NCBI RefSeq assembly: GCF_002777915.1
Contig: NZ_NJGE01000006.1
Location: 62,681 to 100,497, forward strand
Direction of reading: 5' to 3'
Origin: Bartonella tribocorum
Lineage (GTDB): Bacteria > Pseudomonadota > Alphaproteobacteria > Rhizobiales > Rhizobiaceae
Length of the DNA stretch: 37,817 bases
Positions 1 through 10,053 of this stretch are shown piece after piece. A model generated the notes under the pieces. It did not search any database. It saw only the letters and a program-made list of their open reading frames with translations, and was not told the origin of the DNA. The position numbers were made by a program, and so were the translations under genes. Within the stretch, counting starts at the first letter, position 1. The number at the start of each line of letters is the position of its first letter.

Positions 1-335
1 CCTTTTTCGGTAATTTTTCGGATGCCCGCCAATGACATAACCTGAAAACCACCAGAATCGGTTAAAATAGGTCCATTCCAGCGTGAAAATTCATGTAATC
101 CCCCCAAACGTGCAACACGTTCAGCTCCTGGACGTAACATTAAATGATAAGTATTCCCCAAAATGATATCCGCTCCAAGATCACGAATTTGGTCCATATA
201 CATAGCCTTAACGGTTCCTGCTGTCCCAACAGGCATAAAAGCAGGTGTACGAACACACCCCCGTCCAGTAATAATTTCACCTCGACGTGCATATCCATCT
301 TGAGCAATTTTTCTATAATGAAATGTCTTTATCAT
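1..335 (-). CDS. tgt: Queuine tRNA-ribosyltransferase, N-terminal part (runs off the window)
   Basis: Tgt exchanges guanine-34 of tRNAs with GUN anticodons for the queuosine precursor base. Read on the minus strand, the protein begins [19 protein letters not shown] and continues through the family signatures [24 protein letters not shown] and [12 protein letters not shown]. The last of these carries the conserved aspartate of the substrate pocket. About 111 residues are present; the remaining two thirds and the zinc site lie to the left of the window. I chose the ATG at 335-333; a GTG directly upstream is in frame, so the exact start could be one codon earlier. In many alphaproteobacteria tgt follows queA, but no intact queA is present upstream here. 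The identity is very secure; whether the whole gene is intact cannot be seen. Confidence 0.95.
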   Translation of the reverse strand, partial: MIKTFHYRKIAQDGYARRGEIITGRGCVRTPAFMPVGTAGTVKAMYMDQIRDLGADIILGNTYHLMLRPGAERVARLGGLHEFSRWNGPILTDSGGFQVMSLAGIRKITEK

Positions 336-480
336 CACTATCGTCTTTTTGATTTCATCAATGCATATCTCTATAGAAAGAAAAAAGACACCTCCCTTAC
401 GAGCATTGTCATAAACTTTATTAAATTAATTGTTGATTCGATCGATATTGTAACCAGCATAAAAAATTAAACGAGCTAAA
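336..480 (-). pseudogene. Possible decayed 3' end of queA upstream of tgt
   Basis: On the minus strand, just before the tgt start, a frame reads VYDNARKGG at 416-390. It is followed, after a one-base frame change, by FSFYRDMH near 380-355. This resembles the AY-(D/A)-HA-I-x-x-GYRF-YSYGDA end of S-adenosylmethionine:tRNA ribosyltransferase (QueA), which normally sits directly upstream of tgt. The frame contains an in-frame TAA near 426-428. No clear QueA core is readable further upstream. The similarity is short and judged by eye, so this could be chance; the position is the strongest argument. Confidence 0.25.
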
Positions 481-945
481 AGAACATTTGTTGTTAAGAA
501 ATCACCATAATAAAGAAACAATCTGACTTTAGAAAATGGCAAAAATATCATACTTCAAATATTGATTTTTAACGCACCAAAGCCTTAATAGAACTGTAAA
601 ATTATTATCTCCAATAATCTCATCTTTACGTACTTTCATAAGCAATAATTTTGTACGAATAAAAAAATTTTAATCACATTGCACAACTTCCAATATTCTG
701 AATTCTCATTCAATGTTCAAAATAATAAATTATCATTATAAACTAATGCATTGATATATAATGCAACTTATCTATAAAGTTATTCAGAGTTTTTCTCACG
801 CCCCCTTCCTATCTTTGCTACATTTTATCTGAAAATAGAAAAGATCATATTTTTTATTTTTAATTTCTTGCACATATATTTTCACAATATAACGTTAAAA
901 ATATAATGTAACGATCCATCACAAAACCTCACCTTATATCGTCAC
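481..945. other. AT-rich intergenic stretch, no gene seen
   Basis: Stop codons are frequent in all frames and no ribosome-binding site precedes an ORF of useful length. I see no tRNA fold or clear terminator. It separates the minus-strand tgt start from the broken plus-strand ORF at 946-1386. It is probably decayed sequence. Confidence 0.5.
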
Positions 946-1386
946 ATGGATAGATTCATCAATCTTTTTAAAAGAGCAGACATTAAAGATAATGCATTGA
1001 ATCAAAAAATTAAAATGCTTTTTATGCAGAGCCTTAAATACCAAAATTCTACTGTAATATTGGAAGCTGGAAAATTTTATGATGGCGTTTCCCTAGCTCT
1101 TATCTGTCTCAATATATGTTTCAAACATGCTGCTGCATTAAGATTGGATGTTGATATATAAGCGGCAAAAAAGCACGTGCTTTTTCAGGAAAGTAACATC
1201 ATAAAACCATTAAGAGACCGGCAATGGATCGAAGAGAAATTATCGGATTTTTTACAAAAAACTTTGCCCCCCCTAACCTTTTTGCATTTTCTTATCCTAA
1301 CAGCTGTTTATACAAATCCTTGGCGCCATATTCGTGAAGATCAGATTGAAGAGAATAATGGAAAACTCTTGACTCCGAGAATATGA
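946..1386 (+). pseudogene. Interrupted ORF of unknown family
   Basis: Two open stretches, 946-1161 and 1177-1386, lie in the same frame and are separated only by an in-frame TAA at 1159-1161, giving about 147 codons if the stop is ignored. The first half contains FINLFKRADIKDNALNQKIK. The second contains KPLRDRQWIEEKLSDFLQK and later YTNPWRHIREDQIEENNGKL. I do not recognise a family. The shared frame with one stop suggests a protein gene broken by a point mutation, or two chance ORFs. No strong Shine-Dalgarno sequence stands before the ATG. It occupies the space between tgt and the isomerases and runs antisense to both. Confidence 0.35.
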
Positions 1387-1485
1387 CAGATAAGCATGAT
1401 ACTATAAAGGAGCTCCGTACACCTTTACTGATCAGAAAAGGGTATTTCCTTTTAACAATTTACAATTGAAACGCGTACCATCATA

Positions 1486-1998
1486 CTATTCTGCATCCGC
1501 AGCAATAACAGCTTTGGTAATTGCATCAGGATCGATAACAGGTTCGCCGCGCTTAATTTTATCGACATTTTCCATACCTTCAACGACCTGCCCCCATATG
1601 GAATATTGACGATTAAGCCACGGAGCATCTGCAAAACAAATAAAAAACTGCGAATTAGCCGAATTTGGATTCTGACTCCGTGCCATAGAAACTGTACCAC
1701 GCTTATGAGACAGATTTGAAAATTCTGCTGTTAAATTTGGTTTTTCTGAACCACCCATCCCCGCACGTGATAAATTAAATTTTTCACCATCCTTCTTTCC
1801 AAATTGCACATCACCAGTCTGCGCCATAAAACCATCAATAACGCGATGAAAAATAACATTATCATAAGCACCTTCACGGACCAGTTCTTTAATACGTTCA
1901 ACATGACAAGGTGCTAAATCAGCAAAAAGCTCAATAACAACTCTGCCCTTTGTTGTTTCAAGAATCAAAGTATTCTCTAGATTTTTATACTCAGCCAT
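1486..1998 (-). CDS. ppiB: Cytoplasmic cyclophilin-type peptidyl-prolyl cis-trans isomerase
   Basis: A 170-residue single-domain cyclophilin that should catalyse cis-trans isomerisation of X-Pro bonds. It shows the classic core FHRVIDGFMAQTGD, with the catalytic Arg in the first half. Then come SMARSQNPNSANSQFFIC (the substrate-pocket Met and Gln/Phe residues) and LNRQYSIWGQVVEGMENVDKI. There is no signal peptide, so it acts in the cytoplasm. It is the downstream partner of a second, exported cyclophilin 17 bases away; the two share most core residues and look like a tandem duplication that split by compartment. The ATG is preceded by GGAGTTTCC-type purine-rich sequence. It is probably the last gene of the gyrA-coaD-ppi-ppi run. 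Confidence 0.93.
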   Translation of the reverse strand: MAEYKNLENTLILETTKGRVVIELFADLAPCHVERIKELVREGAYDNVIFHRVIDGFMAQTGDVQFGKKDGEKFNLSRAGMGGSEKPNLTAEFSNLSHKRGTVSMARSQNPNSANSQFFICFADAPWLNRQYSIWGQVVEGMENVDKIKRGEPVIDPDAITKAVIAADAE

Positions 1999-2015
1999 AT
2001 GGAAACTCCTTTGAT

Positions 2016-2618
2016 TTATCTCTCAATTTGTAAAGTGGCGGCATAAATAACATCAGGATTTGTTACAGTTCCATTATTACTTGCGGTGCCTTTTTTAATT
2101 TTATCAACAACATCCATCCCCTTTATAACCTCTCCAACAACCGTATACTGACCATTTAAAAAAGCAGCATCATCAAAACAAATGAAGAATTGAGAATTAG
2201 CTGAATTTGGATCTTGTGAACGTGCCATCCCAACCGTACCCCGCTTAAACGGCTGCTTTGAAAACTCAGCCGGTATATTGGGATAATTTGAACCTCCCAT
2301 ACCAACGCGTTTCAGATCAAAATCTCTACTGCCTTTTTTTCCAAATTTTACATCACCAGTTTGTGCCATAAAGCTAGGAATAACGCGATGAAAGACAACA
2401 TTATCATAAGCCCCCTCTTTTGTTAGTTTTTTGATTTGCACAACATGTTTTGGCGCCAAATCAGAACGTAGACGAATAATAACATCACCATCTTTGAGAG
2501 ATAAAACAAGCAGGCTCGCATCACTTGCTGAACTTACTAAGCTAGAATTATCAGCAACAGCGCGCAATGAAAAAAAACAAAAAACACATATCAAAACAGC
2601 CAAAAATCTACGAGACAC
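2016..2618 (-). CDS. Exported cyclophilin-type peptidyl-prolyl cis-trans isomerase
   Basis: A 200-residue cyclophilin with an N-terminal signal peptide: MSRR, a hydrophobic stretch to about residue 20, and a likely cut after the Ala of RAVA. It should therefore fold proteins in the periplasm. The catalytic core is complete: FHRVIPSFMAQTGD, then GMARSQDPNSANSQFFIC, then LNGQYTVVGEVIKGMDVVDKI. It is most similar to the downstream cytoplasmic copy in this window. It begins 3 bases after the coaD stop codon, so the two are surely co-transcribed and probably translationally coupled. The family is certain; the periplasmic location is inferred from the leader. Confidence 0.92.
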   Translation of the reverse strand: MSRRFLAVLICVFCFFSLRAVADNSSLVSSASDASLLVLSLKDGDVIIRLRSDLAPKHVVQIKKLTKEGAYDNVVFHRVIPSFMAQTGDVKFGKKGSRDFDLKRVGMGGSNYPNIPAEFSKQPFKRGTVGMARSQDPNSANSQFFICFDDAAFLNGQYTVVGEVIKGMDVVDKIKKGTASNNGTVTNPDVIYAATLQIER

Positions 2619-2620
2619 AA

Positions 2621-3127
2621 TTATTCTCCCCTAACAGAATGGAATTTCGAACGCAAAGCCTGTGCAATATTGGGCGGCACAAATGGTGTCACATCCCCTC
2701 CCATAGAGGCAATTTGACGGACCAATGTAGACGTTATCGCACGTCCAGAAACGCTTGCTGGCAAAAAAACAGTTTGCAATTCAGGAGCCATAATGCCATT
2801 CATCCCTGCCATTTGCATTTCATAATCAAGATCAGTCCCATCACGCAACCCGCGAATAAGAAATGAAGCACCAACTTCACGCGCCTTTTCAATGAGAAGG
2901 TTATTAAATGAAAGAACCTGCAACCGATCAGAATCTGCACCAAACAAATCTTTCCCTACCTGCGTAATAAAACCAACGCGCTCTTCAAAGCTAAAGAGTG
3001 TTTTTTTATTCGCCTGTAGTCCTATAGCGACGACCACCTTATCAGCTAACACAAAACACCCTTTTAAAACATCAAGATGACCGTTTGTAAGAGGATCAAA
3101 GGAACCTGCATAAAAAGCAATTTTCAT
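2621..3127 (-). CDS. coaD: Phosphopantetheine adenylyltransferase
   Basis: CoaD transfers AMP from ATP to 4'-phosphopantetheine, the fourth step of coenzyme A synthesis. The 168-residue protein is the usual family length. The nucleotidyltransferase signature is at the N-terminus: [14 protein letters not shown], with the (T/H)xGH motif as T14-N15-G16-H17. The middle holds [21 protein letters not shown], with the arginine and aspartate residues of the substrate pocket. Near the C-terminus ITSTLVR stands where the second nucleotide motif ISSTxVR usually lies. It follows gyrA by 24 bases and precedes the exported isomerase by 2 bases, forming one likely operon. The gene appears intact. Confidence 0.96.
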   Translation of the reverse strand: MKIAFYAGSFDPLTNGHLDVLKGCFVLADKVVVAIGLQANKKTLFSFEERVGFITQVGKDLFGADSDRLQVLSFNNLLIEKAREVGASFLIRGLRDGTDLDYEMQMAGMNGIMAPELQTVFLPASVSGRAITSTLVRQIASMGGDVTPFVPPNIAQALRSKFHSVRGE

Positions 3128-3151
3128 GATTTCACTCCACCCTCTTCAAAA

Positions 3152-5935
3152 TTATTTTTCTTCGCTCATACCAACTGTATCAGAATGCTTTGCACCTTCA
3201 TCCTCTAAGGAACGCGTATCATCTTCAGGTTCAGAAATACGCTCAACCGATACGACTCTTTCACCTTCGGCTGTATTAAAAATTGTCACCCCTTTAGTTG
3301 AACGCCCAGCAGTACGAATTCCCTCAACGGGCACGCGAATAAGCTGTCCCCCATCTGATACCAACATAATTTGATCTTGCGCTCTCACCGGAAAAGCCGC
3401 TACTAATTTACCAATTTCAGCTGTTTTAGAGGGATCTGTTGCACGAATCCCTTTTCCCCCCCGTCCCGAAATCCGGAACTCATAGGAAGAAGAGCGTTTA
3501 CCATAACCAAATTCACTCACGGTCAAAAGCATTTGTTCACGTGCATGAAGTTCTGCATAACGTTCATCTGTTAACTCTGTTTCAGCGCCCCCATCTTCCT
3601 CATCAAGAGTAAGAATATCTTCAACATCAGCATCTGCACCAGCAGCACGCCGTTCGCTCATCACACGTTTAATATAAGCAGAACGCTCAAGAGACGTCGC
3701 CTCAACATGCTCTAAGATTGTCATCGAAATGACTTTATCGCCTTTAGCCAAGTTTATACCACGAACCCCTACAGAATTACGCCCTGCAAAGACACGAACA
3801 TCTAAAACTGGAAAACGAATACATTGTCCATTGGCTGTTGTGAGAACGACATCATCATGTTCTGTACAGGTTTCAACCGAAAGAATTTCATCTTCTTCAT
3901 CAAGTTTCATGGCAATTTTACCATTACGATTAACCTGAACGAAATCTGATAACTTATTACGACGCACTGTCCCACGTGTTGTCGCAAACATGATATCCAA
4001 TGCACTCCAGCTTGATTCATCTTCAGGCAAAGGCATAATCGTTGTAATGCGTTCGCCCTGTTGTAAAGGAAGCATATTGATCAAAGCCCGCCCACGCGAT
4101 TGCGGTGTCCCCAGCGGTAGTCGCCAAACTTTTTCCTTATAAACAATCCCACGTGATGAAAAGAAAAGAACCGGAGTATGCGTATTGGCAACAAACAACC
4201 GCGTTACAAAATCCTCATCCTTTGTGGACATACCAGAACGTCCCTTACCACCACGGCGCTGTGCACGATAGGTATTAAGAGGGACGCGCTTAATATAGCC
4301 ACTATGGCTCACCGTTACCACCATATCCTCTGGCGCGATCAGATCTTCACTCTCCATCTCAGCGCTACCAAAACCAAAGACGGTACGTCGTGGCGTTGCA
4401 AATTCCTCACGAAGAGCACTCAATTCATCCTTAACAATACGCATAATGCGTAGACGCGATGCCAAGATATCAAGATAATCAGCAATATCCACGCCAATTT
4501 TATTCAATTCATCAGCGATTTCATCACGCCCAAGAGCTGTCAACCGTTGCAAACGCAATTCTAAAATAGCACGCGCCTGTTCTTCAGAGAGATTATAAGT
4601 ACCATCCTCATGAATAATATGACGAGGATCATCAATAAGTTTAATCAAAGGTGCGACATCCATCGCTGGCCAGCGCCGCTCCATTAATTGTATACGTGCT
4701 GTCTGCGGATCAGGAGCTTTGCGAATAAGCGCTATGATTTCATCAATATTGGCAACAGCAAGAGCAAGACCAACCAAAACATGGGCCCGCTCACGCGCTT
4801 TACGCAAAAGATATTTTGTTCGCCGACTAACAACTTCTTCCCGAAAAGAAACAAATGCACGAAGCATATCAAGCAACGTCATTTGTTCAGGTTTTCCCCC
4901 GTTTAACGCAACCATATTACAACCAAAAGAAGTTTGCAGCGGCGTATAACGATATAATTGATTTAAAACAACTTCCGCAACAACATCTTTCTTCAACTCA
5001 ATAACAACACGATATCCATCACGATCAGATTCGTCACGCAAATCAGAGATTCCCTCGATGCGTTTATCACGCACTAATTCAGCCATTTTCTCAATCATCG
5101 TTGCCTTATTAACCTGATAAGGAATTTCACTCACGATGATTGCCTGTCGACCACTGCGAATTTCTTCAATATCAACTTTAGCGCGCATAATGATTGAGCC
5201 ACGCCCAGTTTCATAAGCTGAACGGACACCAGAATGGCCGAGAATAATCCCCCCTGTAGGAAAATCTGGACCGGGAATAATTTCAATTATTTGATCGAGT
5301 GTGATATCGGGATTGTCAATCAAAGCAATACAACCCTCAACAACCTCGCCAAGATTATGGGGTGGAATATTGGTTGCCATTCCCACAGCAATTCCCCCTG
5401 ATCCGTTCACCAAAAGATTGGGAAAACGCGCTGGTAAGACAACCGGTTCACGCTCACGCCCATCATAATTATCCTGAAAATCAACAGTATCCTTATCAAT
5501 ATCAGCTAAAAGCTCTTCTGAAACTTTTTCTAAACGACACTCTGTATAACGCATTGCCGCAGGAGGATCACCATCAACGGAACCAAAATTCCCTTGCCCA
5601 TCAATCAATGGGTTTCTCAAAGAGAAATCCTGCGCCATACGTACCAAAGCATCATAAATTGAAGCATCACCATGGGGATGGAATTTTCCCATAACCTCCC
5701 CAACAACACCAGCAGATTTACGATACGGCTTATTAAAAACAAGCCCCATCTCATTCATAGCATGAAGGATACGTCGATGAACAGGTTTAAGACCATCACG
5801 GACATCAGGGAGTGCACGCGAAACAATGACGCTCATCGCATAATCGAGATAAGAGCGTTGCATTTCATCAATAATGCTGATTGGTTCAATACCGGTCAGC
5901 ACATCACGTTCTGGCTGTGGAGTAAGATCAGTCAC
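3152..5935 (-). CDS. gyrA: DNA gyrase subunit A
   Basis: GyrA cuts and rejoins DNA in the A2B2 gyrase that introduces negative supercoils. The 927-residue protein has the full layout. The winged-helix breakage domain has catalytic Tyr130 in [12 protein letters not shown] coiled-coil tower follows, then the C-terminal wrapping blades starting near the GyrA box QRRGGKG around residue 558. An acidic insert, including [19 protein letters not shown], lies late in the C-terminal domain, as in other alphaproteobacteria. In the quinolone-resistance region the protein reads [10 protein letters not shown], so the residue matching E. coli Ser83 is Ala91, while the Asp87 equivalent (Asp95) is kept. The gene heads a minus-strand run with coaD and the isomerases. 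The partner gyrB is not in the window. Confidence 0.98.
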   Translation of the reverse strand: MTDLTPQPERDVLTGIEPISIIDEMQRSYLDYAMSVIVSRALPDVRDGLKPVHRRILHAMNEMGLVFNKPYRKSAGVVGEVMGKFHPHGDASIYDALVRMAQDFSLRNPLIDGQGNFGSVDGDPPAAMRYTECRLEKVSEELLADIDKDTVDFQDNYDGREREPVVLPARFPNLLVNGSGGIAVGMATNIPPHNLGEVVEGCIALIDNPDITLDQIIEIIPGPDFPTGGIILGHSGVRSAYETGRGSIIMRAKVDIEEIRSGRQAIIVSEIPYQVNKATMIEKMAELVRDKRIEGISDLRDESDRDGYRVVIELKKDVVAEVVLNQLYRYTPLQTSFGCNMVALNGGKPEQMTLLDMLRAFVSFREEVVSRRTKYLLRKARERAHVLVGLALAVANIDEIIALIRKAPDPQTARIQLMERRWPAMDVAPLIKLIDDPRHIIHEDGTYNLSEEQARAILELRLQRLTALGRDEIADELNKIGVDIADYLDILASRLRIMRIVKDELSALREEFATPRRTVFGFGSAEMESEDLIAPEDMVVTVSHSGYIKRVPLNTYRAQRRGGKGRSGMSTKDEDFVTRLFVANTHTPVLFFSSRGIVYKEKVWRLPLGTPQSRGRALINMLPLQQGERITTIMPLPEDESSWSALDIMFATTRGTVRRNKLSDFVQVNRNGKIAMKLDEEDEILSVETCTEHDDVVLTTANGQCIRFPVLDVRVFAGRNSVGVRGINLAKGDKVISMTILEHVEATSLERSAYIKRVMSERRAAGADADVEDILTLDEEDGGAETELTDERYAELHAREQMLLTVSEFGYGKRSSSYEFRISGRGGKGIRATDPSKTAEIGKLVAAFPVRAQDQIMLVSDGGQLIRVPVEGIRTAGRSTKGVTIFNTAEGERVVSVERISEPEDDTRSLEDEGAKHSDTVGMSEEK

Positions 5936-6164
5936 AATTTCAAAACTTTCAAAAAAGAATCATTTCACTTTGTTTATATCGAAAAATACAGCAAAATGCT
6001 AATTTCTCTCCCATAACAAAAAAGAAATTTAACAATATTTTTCAAGATGTTACTCATTCCTATTAGGAATCATCAATAATAATAAACAGTTTCCACTTCG
6101 CTAAACTTCAAAAATTTGAACAGACAAACTATAAAGAACGCGTAATACTGGAATATAAAGGCTC

Positions 6165-6668
6165 TTAGAAAGGGACGTCATCATCTAATTTATGAGAAAA
6201 ACTTTCTCCCACTTGGCTATTATTTTGGCCAAAAGTATTTCTCTGATTTGAGCTACTCTCTGCAAAACCACCACTGTAACTACCCCCACCTGCTCCTTGC
6301 TCCCCACTAGCCCCCCCACGCCCATCAAGCATTTGTAATTCACCACGGTATTTTTGCAAGACAACCTCTGTTGTATAACGATCATTTCCATTTTGATCTT
6401 GCCATTTCCGTGTCTGTAACTGCCCCTCAATATAAATTTTGCTCCCCTTTTTTAAATATTGCTCTGCAACTTTGACAAGGTTCTCATTGAAAATAACAAT
6501 ATTATGCCACTCGGTGCGTTCTTTTCGCTCATTTGTATTCCGATCACGCCAACTTTCCGAAGTAGCAATACGCAAATTTGCCACTTGATCTCCAGAATTC
6601 AAACGGCGGATTTCAGGATCTGCCCCGAGATTACCAATCAAAATAACTTTATTAAGGCTACCAGCCAT
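6165..6668 (-). CDS. ssb: Single-stranded DNA-binding protein
   Basis: SSB coats single-stranded DNA in replication, repair and recombination, and recruits partners through its C-terminal tip. The 167-residue protein opens with [19 protein letters not shown]. It shows the OB fold through [36 protein letters not shown] (written here in two parts: [17 protein letters not shown], then [19 protein letters not shown]). It then has a Gly/Ser/Gln-rich linker from about residue 115 and ends in the acidic tip DDDVPF. It is divergent from uvrA, the arrangement found in many alphaproteobacteria, with 331 bases between the start codons. That gap contains a decayed copy of part of this gene. I looked for an alphaproteobacterial LexA box (GTTC-N7-GTTC) and saw none. 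Confidence 0.97.
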   Translation of the reverse strand: MAGSLNKVILIGNLGADPEIRRLNSGDQVANLRIATSESWRDRNTNERKERTEWHNIVIFNENLVKVAEQYLKKGSKIYIEGQLQTRKWQDQNGNDRYTTEVVLQKYRGELQMLDGRGGASGEQGAGGGSYSGGFAESSSNQRNTFGQNNSQVGESFSHKLDDDVPF

Positions 6669-6704
6669 CGCATAAACTCCAAAAATTTAATCGTAAAATA
6701 GTCT

Positions 6705-6880
6705 TTACATAACAGTTATGACCATCTTGACCTTCAATTTACACGTCTGTAATTGACCTTCAATATGGATATTGCTATCCTTTCCCAATATTGGATCCGT
6801 ATAATTATAACAAAATATGACAACAACGCATAGTTTATTCCATCACTAGAGAATAAAAAGCTGCTCATTTGTATTTTTCT
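6705..6880 (-). pseudogene. Decayed partial copy of ssb just upstream of ssb
   Basis: Minus-strand translation around 6735-6800 gives ILGKDSNIHIEGQLQT, close to [15 protein letters not shown] inside ssb. The DNA at about 6738-6795 matches ssb at about 6412-6468 with scattered substitutions, and a second short match (gctcatttgtatt) occurs at about 6864-6876 and 6528-6540. Both matches keep the same order and orientation, so this is a partial tandem duplication of ssb that has degenerated. No start, tip or continuous frame survives, and it cannot make SSB. It now occupies the ssb-uvrA promoter interval. Confidence 0.6.
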
Positions 6881-6999
6881 TTTCACAAAACCCATACCTT
6901 CTTTCTGCATTAAAGTAGTTAAACACGTTGTAATTCTAAAAAAACAGTTTTATTCCATTTTAAAGGCTTAATTTTTATCACATATGCCAAGGATAAAAT

Positions 7000-9915
7000 A
7001 TGACTCATCAAAAATATATCTCCATTCGTGGTGCACGTGAGCATAACCTTAAAAATATTGATCTCGATCTACCTCGTGATAAACTTATTGTTATAACAGG
7101 ACTTTCTGGATCAGGAAAATCATCTTTAGCTTTTGATACAATTTATGCTGAAGGACAACGCCGCTATGTCGAAAGCCTTTCGGCTTATGCACGCCAATTT
7201 TTGGAAGTCATGCAAAAACCCGATGTCGACCGTATCGATGGCCTTTCCCCAGCCATCTCCATTGAACAAAAAACAACCAGCCGCAATCCTCGTTCAACGG
7301 TCGGCACTGTTACTGAAATCCACGACTATATGCGTCTCCTTTTTGCACGTATTGGTATTCCTCATTCCCCTGTTACAGGTCTCCCTATTGAAAGCCAAAC
7401 GGTAAGCCAAATGGTAGATCAAATTATGTCCTTACCAGAAGGTACACGAATTTTTATTATGGCCCCCTTGGTGCGAGGACGAAAGGGAGAATATAAAAAA
7501 GAGCTAAACGAGCTTTTAAAAAAAGGGTTTCAACGCGCTAAAGTTGATGGAAAATTCTATGAAATCCCTGATATTCCACCTCTTGATAAAAAATATAAAC
7601 ACGACATCGATGTCGTGGTAGACCGCATTGTTGTACAGAAGGATATCATCTCTCGCTTGGCTGATAGTATAGAAACCTGTTTACAACTAGCAAATGGACT
7701 TGCCATTGCTGAAATGGCAGACCAGCCCTTGGCACAAAAAGAAACAACAAAAGAATCGGCTCATAAGTCAAAAAATGATACACACAAACGGCTTCTTTTT
7801 TCAGAAAAGTTTGCCTGCCCTGTATCCGGTTTCTCTATCCCCGAAATTGAACCACGCCTTTTTTCGTTCAATAATCCTTTTGGAGCCTGTCCTCTTTGCG
7901 ATGGACTGGGCATCAAAAAGGCAATGGATCCACTGAAAATTGTGCCCAATAAAAACCTTACCTTAAAAAACGGAGCCATTGCCCCTTGGGCTAAATCAGA
8001 TTCACTTTATTATCGTCAAACCTTAGAATCATTAGGAAAAGCTTACGGTTTCAAACTCACAGATCAATGGTGTAAACTCTCTGATGAAGCACAACAAGCT
8101 ATTCTTTACGGTACAAAAAGAAATGAAATCTCCTTTATCTACAAAAATGATTCTCGTTCGCATAAAATGACTCAACCTTTTGAAGGTATCATCCCCAATA
8201 TGGAGAGACGCTGGAAAGAAACAGATTCTGCTTGGTCCCGCGAAGAAATTGAGCGTTATATGTCTTCTTCACCTTGCCCAGCCTGTCACGGTTATCGTTT
8301 AAAACCAGAGGCACTTGCTGTGAAAATCCATGGGATGCATATTGGGCAAATATCAGACCTTTCTATTCTAAAAGCAGATGATTGGTTTGCCAATATCCAT
8401 CAATATCTCTCGGAAAAACAACGTAATATTGCTGTACGTATTTTAAAAGAAATTCGCGAACGCTTAGCTTTTTTAAATCATGTAGGACTGGAATATCTTA
8501 CCTTATCTCGAAACTCAGGAACCCTTTCAGGGGGAGAAAGCCAACGTATTCGATTAGCCTCCCAGATTGGTTCTGGTCTTACAGGCGTCCTTTATATTTT
8601 AGATGAACCATCCATCGGTTTACATCAACGTGATAATGAACGCCTTTTGGAAATGCTACGCCATTTGCGCGATCTTGGCAATACCGTCATTGTCGTTGAA
8701 CATGATGAAGATGCTATTCTCACAGCAGATCATGTTGTTGATATGGGTCCTGCTGCAGGGGTTCATGGTGGTAAAATCATAGCGCAAGGAACACCGCAAG
8801 AAATTATCGAGAATCCATCCTCTCTCACAGGCCAATATCTTTCAGGAAAAATGGCTGTTAGAATGCCAACTGAGCGACGCAAAATATCACAATCGAAAAT
8901 CCTTAAAGTCATCGGCGCCAAAGGCAATAACCTTAAAAATATCAGTGCGAATATCCCTCTTGGAACCTTCACATGCATAACCGGTGTTTCTGGAGGAGGA
9001 AAATCAACATTTCTCATTGAAACGCTTTTCAAAGCAGCATCACATCAGATCATGGGCAGTCATCACAGCCCTGCCCACTACGATAAAATTGAAGGATTAG
9101 AGTTTCTTGATAAAGTCATCGATATCAATCAATCCCCCATTGGCCGCACCCCACGCTCTAACCCCGCAACCTATACAGGCGCTTTTACACCGATTCGTGA
9201 CTGGTTTGCCGAACTTCCAGAATCAAAAGCCCGTGGTTATAAAGCTGGGCGTTTTTCATTTAACGTTAAAGGAGGACGCTGTGAAGCCTGTCAAGGTGAT
9301 GGAGTCATCAAAATTGAAATGCACTTTTTACCAGATGTCTATGTGACTTGTGATGTCTGTAAAGGAAAGCGCTATAATCGAGAAACACTAGAAATAAAAT
9401 TCAAAGGGCATTCTATCGCTGATATTTTGGATATGACAATCGAAAAGGCAGAGGAATTTTTCCACGCTATTCCCGCTATTCATAATAAAATGGAGACCCT
9501 CATTAAAGTGGGATTGGGTTATATAAAAGTAGGACAACAAGCGACCACACTTTCTGGTGGGGAAGCACAACGTGTAAAACTTGCGAAAGAACTTTCACGC
9601 AAAACAACAGGGCGGACACTCTATATTTTGGATGAACCAACAACAGGCTTACATTTTCATGATATTTCTAAACTTCTTGAAGTACTCCATAAACTGGTCG
9701 AGCAAGGCAACACCGTCATCGTCATTGAACATAACCTTGACGTTATCAAGACAGCCGACTGGATTATCGATTTAGGACCAGAAGGTGGAGATCGCGGTGG
9801 AGAAATCGTTGCCATTGGACGCCCTGAAGACATTATTAAAGTTCCCGCTTCCTATACGGGAAAATTTCTAAAAGACGTTTTACTGCGCCAATCTCTCCAC
9901 AATTCTAACGCTTAA
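7000..9915 (+). CDS. uvrA: Excinuclease ABC subunit A
   Basis: UvrA is the damage-sensing ATPase of nucleotide excision repair; it loads UvrB onto lesions. The 971-residue protein contains two ABC ATPase modules. The first has Walker A GLSGSGKS at residues 34-41, the signature [18 protein letters not shown] and Walker [13 protein letters not shown]. The second has [25 protein letters not shown] and [12 protein letters not shown]. Zinc-finger cysteine pairs are visible as CPLC (with the CPVSG Cys upstream), CPAC and CEAC...CDVC. The start is well supported by AAGGA six bases before the ATG. The upstream region is shared with the divergent ssb. The gene looks intact and slightly longer than the common 940 residues. 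Confidence 0.98.
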   Translation: MTHQKYISIRGAREHNLKNIDLDLPRDKLIVITGLSGSGKSSLAFDTIYAEGQRRYVESLSAYARQFLEVMQKPDVDRIDGLSPAISIEQKTTSRNPRSTVGTVTEIHDYMRLLFARIGIPHSPVTGLPIESQTVSQMVDQIMSLPEGTRIFIMAPLVRGRKGEYKKELNELLKKGFQRAKVDGKFYEIPDIPPLDKKYKHDIDVVVDRIVVQKDIISRLADSIETCLQLANGLAIAEMADQPLAQKETTKESAHKSKNDTHKRLLFSEKFACPVSGFSIPEIEPRLFSFNNPFGACPLCDGLGIKKAMDPLKIVPNKNLTLKNGAIAPWAKSDSLYYRQTLESLGKAYGFKLTDQWCKLSDEAQQAILYGTKRNEISFIYKNDSRSHKMTQPFEGIIPNMERRWKETDSAWSREEIERYMSSSPCPACHGYRLKPEALAVKIHGMHIGQISDLSILKADDWFANIHQYLSEKQRNIAVRILKEIRERLAFLNHVGLEYLTLSRNSGTLSGGESQRIRLASQIGSGLTGVLYILDEPSIGLHQRDNERLLEMLRHLRDLGNTVIVVEHDEDAILTADHVVDMGPAAGVHGGKIIAQGTPQEIIENPSSLTGQYLSGKMAVRMPTERRKISQSKILKVIGAKGNNLKNISANIPLGTFTCITGVSGGGKSTFLIETLFKAASHQIMGSHHSPAHYDKIEGLEFLDKVIDINQSPIGRTPRSNPATYTGAFTPIRDWFAELPESKARGYKAGRFSFNVKGGRCEACQGDGVIKIEMHFLPDVYVTCDVCKGKRYNRETLEIKFKGHSIADILDMTIEKAEEFFHAIPAIHNKMETLIKVGLGYIKVGQQATTLSGGEAQRVKLAKELSRKTTGRTLYILDEPTTGLHFHDISKLLEVLHKLVEQGNTVIVIEHNLDVIKTADWIIDLGPEGGDRGGEIVAIGRPEDIIKVPASYTGKFLKDVLLRQSLHNSNA

Positions 9916-10018
9916 AAAGTCTACCCCTTGAAAATACAGCACATAAATAAAGCCTGTACTTTTATTGTTACCTGTAAATTAACCTCTCATTCCAGTACAA
10001 TAGCCTGTTTGAAACAAG

Positions 10019-10053
10019 ACTGAAACGATTTAGCATAAGCTGTTTCAGTTTTC
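10019..10053 (+). terminator. Likely uvrA terminator
   Basis: Arms actgaaac (10019-10026) and gtttcagt (10042-10049) can pair. Within the loop agc and gct can extend the stem, and a short T run follows. It lies about 105 bases after the uvrA stop, in the sense orientation. The stem is only moderately stable. Confidence 0.4.

Noticed and set aside
144-470. 108-codon plus-strand ORF opposite tgt
   Set aside because: It overlaps the clearly conserved N-terminus of Tgt on the other strand and has no recognisable sequence or ribosome-binding site.
1436-1453. Terminator after ppiB
   Set aside because: The aaaagg/cctttt pairing is short and AT-rich with only a weak T run on the leftward strand; too weak to list.
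6115-6128. Third copy of the cassette-flanking repeat near gyrA
   Set aside because: Only a 12-base word (ttgaacagacaa) is shared and the surroundings do not match; likely chance in AT-rich DNA.
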